A stretch of 10,251 nt of DNA, taken from assembly GCA_964631125.1 (NCBI GenBank), contig CAZVYN010000109.1, positions 1-10,251 of the forward strand, in the 5' to 3' direction. Positions 1 through 6,041 of the stretch are shown piece after piece. How positions within the stretch are numbered: the first letter of the stretch is position 1; every line of letters starts with the position of its first letter. The position numbers and the translations under genes are program-made. Source of the stretch: CAZVYN01 sp964631125. GTDB lineage: Bacteria; Eisenbacteria; RBG-16-71-46; CAIMUX01. The notes under the pieces were generated by a model that was given only the letters and a program-made list of their open reading frames with translations, was not told the origin of the DNA and made no database searches.

Positions 1-24
1 GCCTGAGATGAGAGTGAGACAAGC

Positions 25-1353
25 ATGATTCCCGACGTCGACGTCTACCAGGCCCGTCGCGCCGCCTATCTCGCGAGGTCCGGCGACGGCCCCACTCTTC
101 TCGTCACTCGACCGACGGCGCGACGCAACGGAGATGTCGACTACGAGTACCGACCCGACAGCGACTTCTTCTACCTGACCGGCTTCCCCGAATCAGACGC
201 CGCGATGCTCCTGATCCCGGGCGAGCCTGGGGCGTTTCTCCTCTTCGTGCAGCCGCGAGAGCCCGAGCGCGAGCTCTGGGACGGTCCCCGGATCGGCCTC
301 GATCGCGCGCGCACGGAATACGGCGCCGACGCGAGCCACTCCATCGACGATCTCTTCGTCATCGCCCCCCCGCTGCTCCAGAACGCGGAGCGGCTCTACA
401 CCACTCTGGGGACAAACCCAGCCTTCGACCGCCGCGTGCTGGAGTGGATGAGCGCGCAATCTGAAGAGCGAAGAAAGCACCGACTGCGCCTCTCTTCGTT
501 GGTCGACGCCGCGGCGCTCCTCGCAGAGGAGCGACTGCGCAAGGACGGGGCCGGGATCGCTCGATTGCGGACGGCCGCTTCGATCACGGTGGACGCGCAC
601 CAGAGCGCAATGCGCGCGGCTCGTCCCGGACTCCACGAGTACGAAGTCGCCGCCACCCTCGAGTACCACTTCGCGCGCCTCGGGGCTCGTCCAGGCTACC
701 CGACCATCGTCGGCTCGGGTCCGAACGCGACCACTCTCCATCACATCGAGAACCGGCGTCGAATCGAGGACGGCGATCTCGTCCTCGTCGATGCAGGCGC
801 CGAGTGGGACTGCTTCACGGCGGATGTCACCCGCACCTTTCCCGCGAACGGTTCGTTCAGCCGGCCGCAACGGGAGATCTACGAACTCGTCCTCGACGCC
901 CACTCGGCGGCGATCGAAGCCGTCGTCCCGGGCGCCCTCTTCGACGCACCCGACGAGGCCGCGCGGCGCCTCCTGGTCGCCGGGATGATCCGTCTCGGAC
1001 TCCTGTCGGGGGCGCCCGAAGAGGCGCTCGCCACACGCAGCTATCGCCGGTACTTCATGCACAAGACGAGCCACTGGTTGGGACTCGACGTGCATGACGT
1101 CGGCGCGTATCGGATCGACGGCCTCTGGAGAAGGCTGGAACCGGGCATGGTCTTGACGATCGAGCCCGGCCTCTACGTCCGCGGGGATGACGAATCGGCC
1201 CCGGAGTGCTATCGGGGAATCGGTGTACGAATCGAGGACGACATCTGCGTGACGTCAGAGGGATGCGAGAATCTGACCCGCGAGCTCCCGACGTCGTCCA
1301 GCGAGATCGAGCGACTCATGCGCTCCCCGGAGGGGAGCAGGAAAGGACCCTGA
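25..1353 (+). CDS. pepP: Xaa-Pro aminopeptidase, M24B family (PepP-type)
   Basis: Cytosolic metallopeptidase expected to remove the N-terminal residue from peptides with proline in second position. The 442-aa length matches PepP. Residues 1-150 resemble the AMP_N domain (YEYRPDSDFFYLTGFPE at about 40-56); the C-terminal half is a pita-bread fold. The five metal ligands of the family are all visible: D256 (VDAGAE), D267 (ADVTRTFP), H350 (SHWLGLDVHDVG), E380 (TIEPGLY) and E404 (GVRIEDD). H346, H357 and R402 match E. coli PepP active-site residues, so the enzyme should be active. The ATG at 25 follows a purine-rich stretch but no strong Shine-Dalgarno; an upstream gene may end just before the window. 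The stop overlaps the next start (TGATG). No signal peptide. The family call is secure; the exact substrate range is inferred. Confidence 0.95.
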   Translation: MIPDVDVYQARRAAYLARSGDGPTLLVTRPTARRNGDVDYEYRPDSDFFYLTGFPESDAAMLLIPGEPGAFLLFVQPREPERELWDGPRIGLDRARTEYGADASHSIDDLFVIAPPLLQNAERLYTTLGTNPAFDRRVLEWMSAQSEERRKHRLRLSSLVDAAALLAEERLRKDGAGIARLRTAASITVDAHQSAMRAARPGLHEYEVAATLEYHFARLGARPGYPTIVGSGPNATTLHHIENRRRIEDGDLVLVDAGAEWDCFTADVTRTFPANGSFSRPQREIYELVLDAHSAAIEAVVPGALFDAPDEAARRLLVAGMIRLGLLSGAPEEALATRSYRRYFMHKTSHWLGLDVHDVGAYRIDGLWRRLEPGMVLTIEPGLYVRGDDESAPECYRGIGVRIEDDICVTSEGCENLTRELPTSSSEIERLMRSPEGSRKGP

Positions 1354-1727
1354 TGCGACGATCCACCCTGTTCCTCACCGCCCTCCTGGCGCTGTCGGTC
1401 TCCAGCGGGATCGGCATGGCCCCCCGATCCGCCTGCGCTCAGTCCACCCCGGCGGCAGCCTCGGTCGTACTCGTCTTCGGAGTGGGCGGAGTGCTCACCG
1501 CCGATGGCGGCCTCTGGAGCTACCTGCCGGATCGCGACCGTTGGGTCACGATCGACGAGGCGTTCGCTCTGCAAGACCGCCAGACTCACATCCTCCCCCT
1601 GCCGATCCCGGCCGACGCGATCGCTCAGATGGCCTCGTTCGGCTTCCTCGTGGCCAAGAACGGCGATTGCTGGCTCTACGAAATCGAGCGAGATCGTTGG
1701 AAGAAACTTCCGCCCCCCGGGCGTTGA
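1353..1727 (+). CDS. Small exported protein with two Kelch-like motifs
   Basis: A 124-aa protein. Residues 1-29 form a signal peptide: basic MRRS, a hydrophobic core, then a likely cleavage at SACA/QS, so it should be exported. The mature part holds two copies of one motif: residues 47-69 (VLTADGGLWSYLPDRDRWV) and 99-121 (LVAKNGDCWLYEIERDRWKKLPP), each with G-D/G-x-W-x-Y followed by D-R-W. This resembles a Kelch or beta-propeller blade strand, but two blades cannot close a propeller alone. The chosen ATG overlaps the pepP stop (TGATG), with GAAAGGA ending 5 bp upstream, so translation is probably coupled to pepP. A longer in-frame start at 1206 lies inside pepP and would bury the signal peptide, so it was rejected. 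No function can be named; oligomerisation or binding to an envelope partner is conceivable. Confidence 0.75.
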   Translation: MRRSTLFLTALLALSVSSGIGMAPRSACAQSTPAAASVVLVFGVGGVLTADGGLWSYLPDRDRWVTIDEAFALQDRQTHILPLPIPADAIAQMASFGFLVAKNGDCWLYEIERDRWKKLPPPGR

Positions 1728-1760
1728 GCATCCGGCTGCAGAGGGAATAGAGTGAACGCA

Positions 1761-1800
1761 GGCTGGCGGCGTCTGGTGCGTCACCAGCCGATCGAGGAGG
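1761..1800 (+). promoter_or_regulatory. Leader hairpins and ribosome binding site before the 1811 gene
   Basis: The 83-bp gap between the Kelch-like gene and the next start holds a perfect hairpin, CTGGTG-cgt-CACCAG (1773-1787). GGCTGG at 1761-1766 can instead pair with CCAGCC at 1784-1789, so the two folds exclude each other. GAGGAGG at 1794-1800 follows at once and is the Shine-Dalgarno for the ATG at 1811 (10-bp spacing). There is no T-run, so this is not an intrinsic terminator. A translational control role is inference. Confidence 0.35.
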
Positions 1801-1810
1801 GCGCTTCGGC

Positions 1811-2824
1811 ATGAGTACCTTGAAAATTGCTGTCCAACCGATCGGCGGCGGCGCTACGTGCGCCGAGCCGCGCCCCGAAGGGCCGTCGCTCCGAGCTAGA
1901 AAGCAGTTCCTGGCGTCCGCGTTCCTGGGGATTGTCCTGGTGTTCGGGCTCTCGACCCCCCCCGCTCTCGCCATGGAGATCGAAGACATCTTCTCCCTCC
2001 TCTCGGCGGGGGTCAGTGAGGAGACGATCGCCGCACAGCTCGACGCCGAGGACGCGCGGATCGCACTCAGGACGGAGGACATCCTCGCACTCAAACGCGC
2101 CGGCGCCAGCGAAGCGCTCATCCGACGGATCATCCGAGGCAGAGAGGAATCGACCACTCTCGTCGCCAGCCCCGAGGATCCCTACGGCGGTTACGGGGAG
2201 GCCGCGTACGGCGGGGTGGTCCTCGATTCGAGGAGCAACGTCTACGACCCCTTCGGTTACCTGTGGTGCTGGCAGCCGTACTCCTTCACCTACTACTACC
2301 CGTTTCGGTGGTGGGACACTGGGTTCTACTGGGGTGGCTGGTACGACAACGGTTGGTGCGGATGGAGCCCGAGGGTGGCGAACTACTGGGACTGGTATCA
2401 CTGGGACCGACCTCATTGGGACCGGCCGCGGAATCACGTGGGCTCGGGTCGCCATGGTTGGGAACGAAACCCCCGGGACGGTCGTGTGCGCAACGAGAGC
2501 GTCCGCGATGACCGCACGTACGAGTCCGAGCGCTACCGAGACCGAAGCACGCCGACTCGTCGCGGAGAGCGCAGGAGTAGGGACGGGTCGACCGTATCCG
2601 AGACCCCGGCGACGCCGCCGCCGCCCAAGGAGACCGGGCGCGGCTCCGCCTGGGGCCGCACCGAGGCTCCGCCGAGCAAGCATGAGCCGTCGAGCGCCCC
2701 CGCAACGCGCCAGGCTCGTGATTCCGGGGGTAGCAGCGCTCCGGCCGCGCCGAGCGCGCCGTCTCCGCGGACGGGGGACCGAGGGCGACAGGCGGGGTCG
2801 AGGACGGCAGTCGGGCACCGCTGA
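1811..2824 (+). CDS. Exported protein: duplicated helical motif, aromatic-rich middle, basic low-complexity tail
   Basis: A 337-aa protein of unknown function. A long polar n-region (1-32) precedes a hydrophobic segment (33-53) ending in ALA/ME, a likely signal peptidase site near residue 54. Residues 57-110 hold two copies of a short helical motif, EDIFSLLSAGVSEETIAAQL and EDILALKRAGASEALIRRII. This type is seen in exported bacterial proteins, where such Asp-Ile...Ala-Gly-Val-Ser units recur. Residues 125-205 are extraordinarily rich in W, Y, G and F (for example YLWCWQPYSFTYYYPFRWW). From about 210 to 337 the chain is R/D/S/P-rich and probably disordered. The ATG is supported by GAGGAGG 10 bp upstream. 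Other frames are open across the 3' half because of GC content, but only this one yields a signal peptide and sensible motifs. It may be an envelope or matrix protein; the function is unknown. Confidence 0.75.
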   Translation: MSTLKIAVQPIGGGATCAEPRPEGPSLRARKQFLASAFLGIVLVFGLSTPPALAMEIEDIFSLLSAGVSEETIAAQLDAEDARIALRTEDILALKRAGASEALIRRIIRGREESTTLVASPEDPYGGYGEAAYGGVVLDSRSNVYDPFGYLWCWQPYSFTYYYPFRWWDTGFYWGGWYDNGWCGWSPRVANYWDWYHWDRPHWDRPRNHVGSGRHGWERNPRDGRVRNESVRDDRTYESERYRDRSTPTRRGERRSRDGSTVSETPATPPPPKETGRGSAWGRTEAPPSKHEPSSAPATRQARDSGGSSAPAAPSAPSPRTGDRGRQAGSRTAVGHR

Positions 2825-2834
2825 GAGCGGCGCC

Positions 2835-2854
2835 CGACGATGCGGTCGTCGTTT
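2835..2854 (+). terminator. Weak terminator-like hairpin after the 1811 gene
   Basis: CGACGA-tgcgg-TCGTCG followed by only TTT, beginning 10 bp past the stop at 2824. The 6-bp stem and short T-run make it a weak candidate; it may be chance in GC-rich DNA. Confidence 0.25.
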
Positions 2855-2877
2855 GGCCCCTGGAGAGCGAAATCCCC

Positions 2878-2910
2878 CTCGTCGTCCTCGTCGTCCTCGT
2901 CGTCCTCGTC
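2878..2910 (+). repeat. 9-bp tandem repeat (CTCGTCGTC) x 3.7
   Basis: Three perfect tandem copies of CTCGTCGTC plus a partial CTCGTC, 33 bp in all, lying between genes and followed by GAGGAA and a T7 tract at about 2918-2924. In one plus frame it would read as poly-Ser and on the minus strand as Asp/Glu-rich, but no credible gene covers it. It is a simple repeat that could vary in copy number between strains, just upstream of a promoter-like sequence. Confidence 0.85.
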
Positions 2911-2933
2911 AGAGGAATTTTTTTACTCACGCC

Positions 2934-2963
2934 TTGACGCCCCATCGCGTCGTGCCCTACCTT
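2934..2963 (+). promoter_or_regulatory. Possible sigma-70-type promoter (TTGACG-18-TACCTT)
   Basis: TTGACG at 2934-2939 and TACCTT at 2958-2963 are separated by 18 bp. The -35 is good and the -10 is weak (TA...T only). The same layout, including the leading CGCC, recurs at 4296. If used, transcription would start near 2970, almost 480 bp before the next gene, and would cross the hairpins at 3182-3237. Confidence 0.3.
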
Positions 2964-3261
2964 CATCCCTGTCTTATCTACCTGCTTGCTCCTCCCTTAG
3001 TGCGCCAGGCGCCGAGGAGCGGGCCCGCGGAGATCAAACTGCGCCCACATTCATAGCGGCGCGACAGATTCGGAGATCGTCGGGGGTCGACGCTCTCCAA
3101 CGAGTTTGAGGATTTCCAGAGGAAGGTGGTGGTGCGCTCCCGCAGACTCGAACCTGGGCGGTTGGGCGGTGGAGTTCCCCTGGGCAGCGATGCCCTTTCC
3201 TGTACCGATTCGAACTTACGAAGACTCGGTACGAAAGATTGTCTGGATGGAAAACCTCAGA
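2964..3261 (+). other. Gene-free stretch with consecutive strong hairpins (3182-3237)
   Basis: I see no credible coding sequence here; the short open frames have no ribosome site and odd composition. At 3182-3195 GGGCA-gcga-TGCCC forms a stem capped by a GNRA-type tetraloop. Immediately after, 3195-3237 folds as CTTTC, 2-nt bulge, GTACCGA, TTCG, a 6-nt loop (aactta), CGAA, 3-nt bulge (gac), TCGGTAC, GAAAG: up to 16 pairs in 43 nt. There is no T-run, so it is not an intrinsic terminator. An 8-bp direct repeat TGGGCGGT lies just upstream at about 3155-3170. It could be a structured leader, a small RNA or a protein-binding inverted repeat. The hairpins are seen; their role is unknown. Confidence 0.4.
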
Positions 3262-3290
3262 TGGAATTCTGCAGCGATGCGGGATAAAAT
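3262..3290 (+). promoter_or_regulatory. Probable promoter for the 3451 gene (TGGAAT-17-TAAAAT)
   Basis: TAAAAT (3285-3290) matches the -10 consensus at five of six bases, with TGGAAT 17 bp upstream as a partial -35. It sits in a locally AT-richer patch 160 bp before the ATG at 3451, implying a leader of about 155 nt. Confidence 0.4.
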
Positions 3291-3450
3291 CTGAGGCGCA
3301 TGCAACGACCGAACAGTAACTGTCCGCCGTTCATCGGCGGGACGGATGTCTCGGGCGAAGCGGATCGGTCCGGGCAGTCGTCTGATGCGATGAAGCGCGG
3401 GGCTCCGAGCCCCAATCGGGTCAGAAACATCTTTAGAAGGAATTACTCGA
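3291..3450 (+). promoter_or_regulatory. Structured 5' leader of the 3451 gene
   Basis: The stretch between the -10 and the start codon contains the palindrome ACAGT-A-ACTGT (3313-3323), a hairpin CCGCCG-ttcat-CGGCGG (3324-3340), and a GGGGCT-ccg-AGCCCC hairpin (3399-3413). It ends with the Shine-Dalgarno AGAAGGAA (3435-3442), 8 bp before the ATG. Such a leader may stabilise an abundant mRNA or carry control. I do not recognise any known riboswitch class. Confidence 0.35.
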
Positions 3451-4200
3451 ATGAAGTCTCTGCTATACGTCGCCCTCGGTTTGACGCTGGTCGGTACGGC
3501 GGCAAACGCGGCTCTCAACGCTGGTGATGGCAGCCTCGTCGGCGTCGGTACCCTCGCGGGTCCGCGCGCGCCGGTCTCGATCACCCAGAACTTCGACACC
3601 ACCACGATCGAGGCCGTCCAGGTCGCGTGCGGAGTCGGTGGGGTCTACACCACGCAGAACTGGTACCTCCGTCGGTTCTTCCTCGGCGACCACATGGCGC
3701 CGGGCAACCTGACCACCTCGAACGTGTTCTTCGGCGTCGAGCAGGTGGACATGGCCGACGGCTCCGCGCCGCCTGCCTACAGCGTCAACGTCAACGTCTA
3801 CTCGATCGATCCGGCCGACGCCTTCATTTTCGCCAACCTGAACCTCGCGGGCAGCACGTCCGCGCCGGTCGGTGCGGCTGACGAAGGTTCGATCAAGAGC
3901 GCGGCGGTTACGGCCCTCATCGTCTGCGGCCAGGACATGGTCGTTGCGATCGACGCTCCGGACGGCTCGCTCGTCGGCGCCGGCCTCCAGTTCCGTCCGG
4001 GCGCGAACAGCGCCGGCGCGCTCTACGATGCCTACATCGCCGCGGCTGACTGCGGCCTGACCGAGCCGCTGGCCGTCAGCGACATCGGCTTCTTCGATTC
4101 GCAGACGATCTTCGTTGTCGACGGCGACAACGATGAGGACTGCGGCGGAGTTCCGACCGAGGAGACGACCTGGGGCGCCATCAAGAATCTCTATAACTAA
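3451..4200 (+). CDS. Secreted beta-rich protein of unknown function with TTWGAIKNLY tail
   Basis: A 249-aa protein. Residues 1-20 are a clean signal peptide (MKSLLYVALGLTLVGTAANA, cleavage after ANA). The mature protein has alternating hydrophobic strands, few charges and four cysteines (C60, C159, C201, C231), consistent with an extracellular jelly-roll-like fold with up to two disulphides. A Gly/Asp-rich segment (VVDGDNDEDCGGVP, about 222-235) leads to a short tail, TTWGAIKNLYN. I recall similar W-G-x-I-K-x-L-Y endings on secreted proteins of Eisenbacteria-like genomes, possibly a sorting or anchoring tail; that is inference. The ATG is fixed by the AGAAGGAA site and the signal peptide. With its own promoter-like sequence, long leader and strong terminator it looks like a single-gene, well-expressed unit. 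No enzymatic motif is visible. Confidence 0.8.
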   Translation: MKSLLYVALGLTLVGTAANAALNAGDGSLVGVGTLAGPRAPVSITQNFDTTTIEAVQVACGVGGVYTTQNWYLRRFFLGDHMAPGNLTTSNVFFGVEQVDMADGSAPPAYSVNVNVYSIDPADAFIFANLNLAGSTSAPVGAADEGSIKSAAVTALIVCGQDMVVAIDAPDGSLVGAGLQFRPGANSAGALYDAYIAAADCGLTEPLAVSDIGFFDSQTIFVVDGDNDEDCGGVPTEETTWGAIKNLYN

Positions 4201-4240
4201 GAGATTCCTGACCGAGCTCAGATCATTCTCGATCTGTTCC

Positions 4241-4276
4241 AAGGGGGTCCCGAGCCTAACGGCTCGGGACCCCTTT
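4241..4276 (+). terminator. Strong intrinsic terminator of the 3451 gene
   Basis: A stem of 16 pairs (one G-U) is formed by 4241-4256 and 4261-4276 around the tetraloop TAAC, with core GGGGTCCCGAGCC / GGCTCGGGACCCC. The TTT ends the stem and is followed by GCTTGT. It lies 40 bp after the stop of the secreted-protein gene. The A-rich 5' side and T-rich 3' side make it mainly a plus-strand terminator. Confidence 0.85.
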
Positions 4277-4295
4277 GCTTGTCCCCCCGCCCGCC

Positions 4296-4325
4296 TTGAC
4301 CCGAAACCCGCACGCCGCCTAGTCT
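4296..4325 (+). promoter_or_regulatory. Possible promoter of the glycosyltransferase-NUDIX pair (TTGACC-18-TAGTCT)
   Basis: TTGACC at 4296-4301 and TAGTCT at 4320-4325, spacing 18, just after the terminator and about 100 bp before the ATG at 4423. It shares CGCCTTGAC and the spacing with the sequence at 2934, which gives mild mutual support. Confidence 0.35.
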
Positions 4326-4422
4326 TCGGCGGGCGCCACATTCGAGCTCGATCTGCCTTGCCCGCTCGGACGCTCATGCCCGGACATCCACGGACGTAGG
4401 ACTACGGCCCAAGGAGTGGACG

Positions 4423-5403
4423 ATGGCTCGTGTCTCTGTGGTGGTCGCAACCTCGAATCGAAAGGACGCCTTGGCGGCGACGCTCGATTCGATCCTCGAG
4501 CAGAAGTTCTCGGACATCGAGTTGATCGTCTCCGATGACGGCTCGGCCGACGGCACCGGCCTCTTCGTCCTCTCACGTCTCGGGCCCGACCCTTCACGCG
4601 CGGAGCACGTATGGAAGGATTCCCTGCACGAGGAGAACGGAAGTCGCTCCGTCCAGATGCAGTGCGGCGCCGTCCCGGTTCGCTATCTGCACCAGATCGT
4701 CTCCCGCGGCGTCGGCGCGGCCAGGAATCGCGCCATCCATCTCGCGATCGGAGACTATCTCTGCTTCGCCGATCCGGGCGACGTCTGGGCCCCCGGGAGA
4801 CTCGACGCACAGATGCGCGTACTCGAGGAGAGCGATGATTTCCACGCCTGCGTGACTCTGGCGGGCGCGCCTTCCAGAACGCGCCGTCGAAGCGCCCCCC
4901 CCGCGACCCTCGAAGTGCCGTTCGAGGACGCCCTCACCCCCCCGGGCCTGCTCCTGAGCGGCGCACTGATCCGGCGGAGCGCAGTCGATTGGGAAGGACC
5001 CTTCGACGAGAATCTGCCTTCGTGCGAGGAGTACGACTTCTGGCTTCGCGTCGCGACGAGATTTCGCATCGCGCGAATCGAAGAAGATCTGCACACGCCG
5101 AATCCACTCTTATCCGGCGCTAACGTCTGGAGCCTCGATCGCTATCGCGTCTATGCGATGGAGAAGTCGTTCCAGAGCGGCCACCTAAGTCCGCTCCAAC
5201 GGCACCGGGTCGCCACCATGCTGATCGATTGCTGCGGCCAGTTGGCCGACGGCTATCGCCAGCGGGCGAATCAGGAGCGCGCGAATTTCTATGACCGGAA
5301 GCGGAAGCGATTCGCCTCCGAAGTTTCCAAACTCGACCTGGGAGATCCGATCCTCCTGGCGCGCGGACGTCGCGACCGCCGAGCCACCAGCGTGCCGGCG
5401 TGA
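4423..5403 (+). CDS. Glycosyltransferase family 2 (GT-A fold)
   Basis: A 326-aa predicted inverting sugar transferase that would use a nucleotide-sugar donor, probably for a surface glycan. Residues 4-13 (VSVVVATSNR) and 33-45 (ELIVSDDGSADGT) are the GT2 nucleotide-binding strand and DDGS motif. GVGAARNRAI (97-105) is the usual helix after it. FADPGDVW (115-122) stands where most relatives have LDxDD, so the metal-binding motif is D117-P-G-D120. CEEYDFWLRV (201-210) matches the acceptor-side ED-Y-D-W/L-WLR motif. The last 90 or so residues are helical and basic. There are no membrane helices, so it is cytosolic or peripheral. Start: ATG with AAGGAG 6 bp upstream. Its TGA overlaps the GTG of the NUDIX gene. 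Acceptor and sugar cannot be read from the sequence. Confidence 0.9.
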   Translation: MARVSVVVATSNRKDALAATLDSILEQKFSDIELIVSDDGSADGTGLFVLSRLGPDPSRAEHVWKDSLHEENGSRSVQMQCGAVPVRYLHQIVSRGVGAARNRAIHLAIGDYLCFADPGDVWAPGRLDAQMRVLEESDDFHACVTLAGAPSRTRRRSAPPATLEVPFEDALTPPGLLLSGALIRRSAVDWEGPFDENLPSCEEYDFWLRVATRFRIARIEEDLHTPNPLLSGANVWSLDRYRVYAMEKSFQSGHLSPLQRHRVATMLIDCCGQLADGYRQRANQERANFYDRKRKRFASEVSKLDLGDPILLARGRRDRRATSVPA

Positions 5404-6041
5404 CCGTAGCGGGTCCGCCGGAGCCTCACTTCTCGGATCCCGTTCTCGTCGGCCTCGACGACGCCATTCGCGCGACAGGCGTCCCCGTCCTCCGATCAGC
5501 GCTCGAGTCGGCTGACCTTCCGGGCCCTTCCAAGCGCACGTCGGGCCCGACGTCGAAGCCTCGCCGCGCCGAGGTGGTGCTGGTGCTTCCGCGGCCCAGT
5601 GGCGTGCTCCTACACACCAAGCGCTTCTATCCGCGCGATGTCTATCGACTGCCGACCGGAGGCGTGCACGCCGGCGAGCCAGTGCTGGAGGCGGTCGGTC
5701 GTGAGGTCGCGGAAGAGACCGGACTCTCACTCGCGCCGACGCGGTTCCTCTTCCACATCGCCCACGTGCCGGAATCGGACGAGCATCCGGTCTTCCATTC
5801 GCTCGGATTCCTTCTCCCCGGCTCGGACGATCTCGTCGCTCCCGTTGACGACGAAGAGGAGATCTCGGACTTCAGGGTCATCCCGTGGTCGGCCCTGGAC
5901 GGCGTCGCCACACAACTCGCTTCCCTCGGCCCTCCCTGGAAGCGGTGGGGTCGGTTCCGCTCACTCTCGCATTCGCTCTTGGCCGATCTCTGGCGATCCG
6001 AACGAGCGGCCTTCGAGTACGACTCGGTGGACTCGCGCTAG
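5400..6041 (+). CDS. NUDIX hydrolase
   Basis: A 213-aa cytosolic hydrolase expected to cleave a nucleoside diphosphate linked to another moiety. The NUDIX box is perfect: G87-x5-E93-x7-R101-E-V-A-E105-E106-T-G108-L109 (GGVHAGEPVLEAVGREVAEETGL from 87). Strands before it (EVVLVLPRPSGVLLHTKR, 58-75) and after it (RFLFHIAHVPE, 115-125) fit the fold. The first 55 residues are an extension of unclear role. Start: GTG at 5400 inside the GTGA overlap with the glycosyltransferase stop; no strong Shine-Dalgarno, so translation is probably coupled. Pairing with a glycosyltransferase suggests a nucleotide-sugar or related substrate, but that is inference. The stop TAG lies in a CTAG shared with the stop of the opposite-strand acyl-CoA dehydrogenase. 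Confidence 0.92.
   Translation: MTVAGPPEPHFSDPVLVGLDDAIRATGVPVLRSALESADLPGPSKRTSGPTSKPRRAEVVLVLPRPSGVLLHTKRFYPRDVYRLPTGGVHAGEPVLEAVGREVAEETGLSLAPTRFLFHIAHVPESDEHPVFHSLGFLLPGSDDLVAPVDDEEEISDFRVIPWSALDGVATQLASLGPPWKRWGRFRSLSHSLLADLWRSERAAFEYDSVDSR

Noticed and set aside
193..1095. 300-aa minus-strand open frame
   Set aside because: It lies inside the plus-strand peptidase gene, whose metal ligands are all intact; composition is Arg/Asp/Val-rich, typical of a shadow frame.
1827..3056. 409-aa plus-strand open frame overlapping the 1811 gene
   Set aside because: Ser/Arg/Pro-dominated in all parts, with no signal peptide or motifs; the 1811 frame has both and a strong ribosome site.
2840..3109. 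89-aa open frame beginning with poly-Ser from the tandem repeat
   Set aside because: No ribosome site and low complexity caused by the CTCGTCGTC repeat; no resemblance to a protein family.
3128..3175. tRNA-like T-arm on the minus strand (GGTTCGAGTC, then GGAGCGC and ACCA)
   Set aside because: The T-stem does not pair beyond about three bases and no matching 5' acceptor or anticodon arm was found; at best a decayed remnant, more likely chance.
3463..4377. 304-aa minus-strand open frame
   Set aside because: It covers the secreted-protein gene and its terminator and is very Arg/Asp/Val-rich; no motif or ribosome site was seen.
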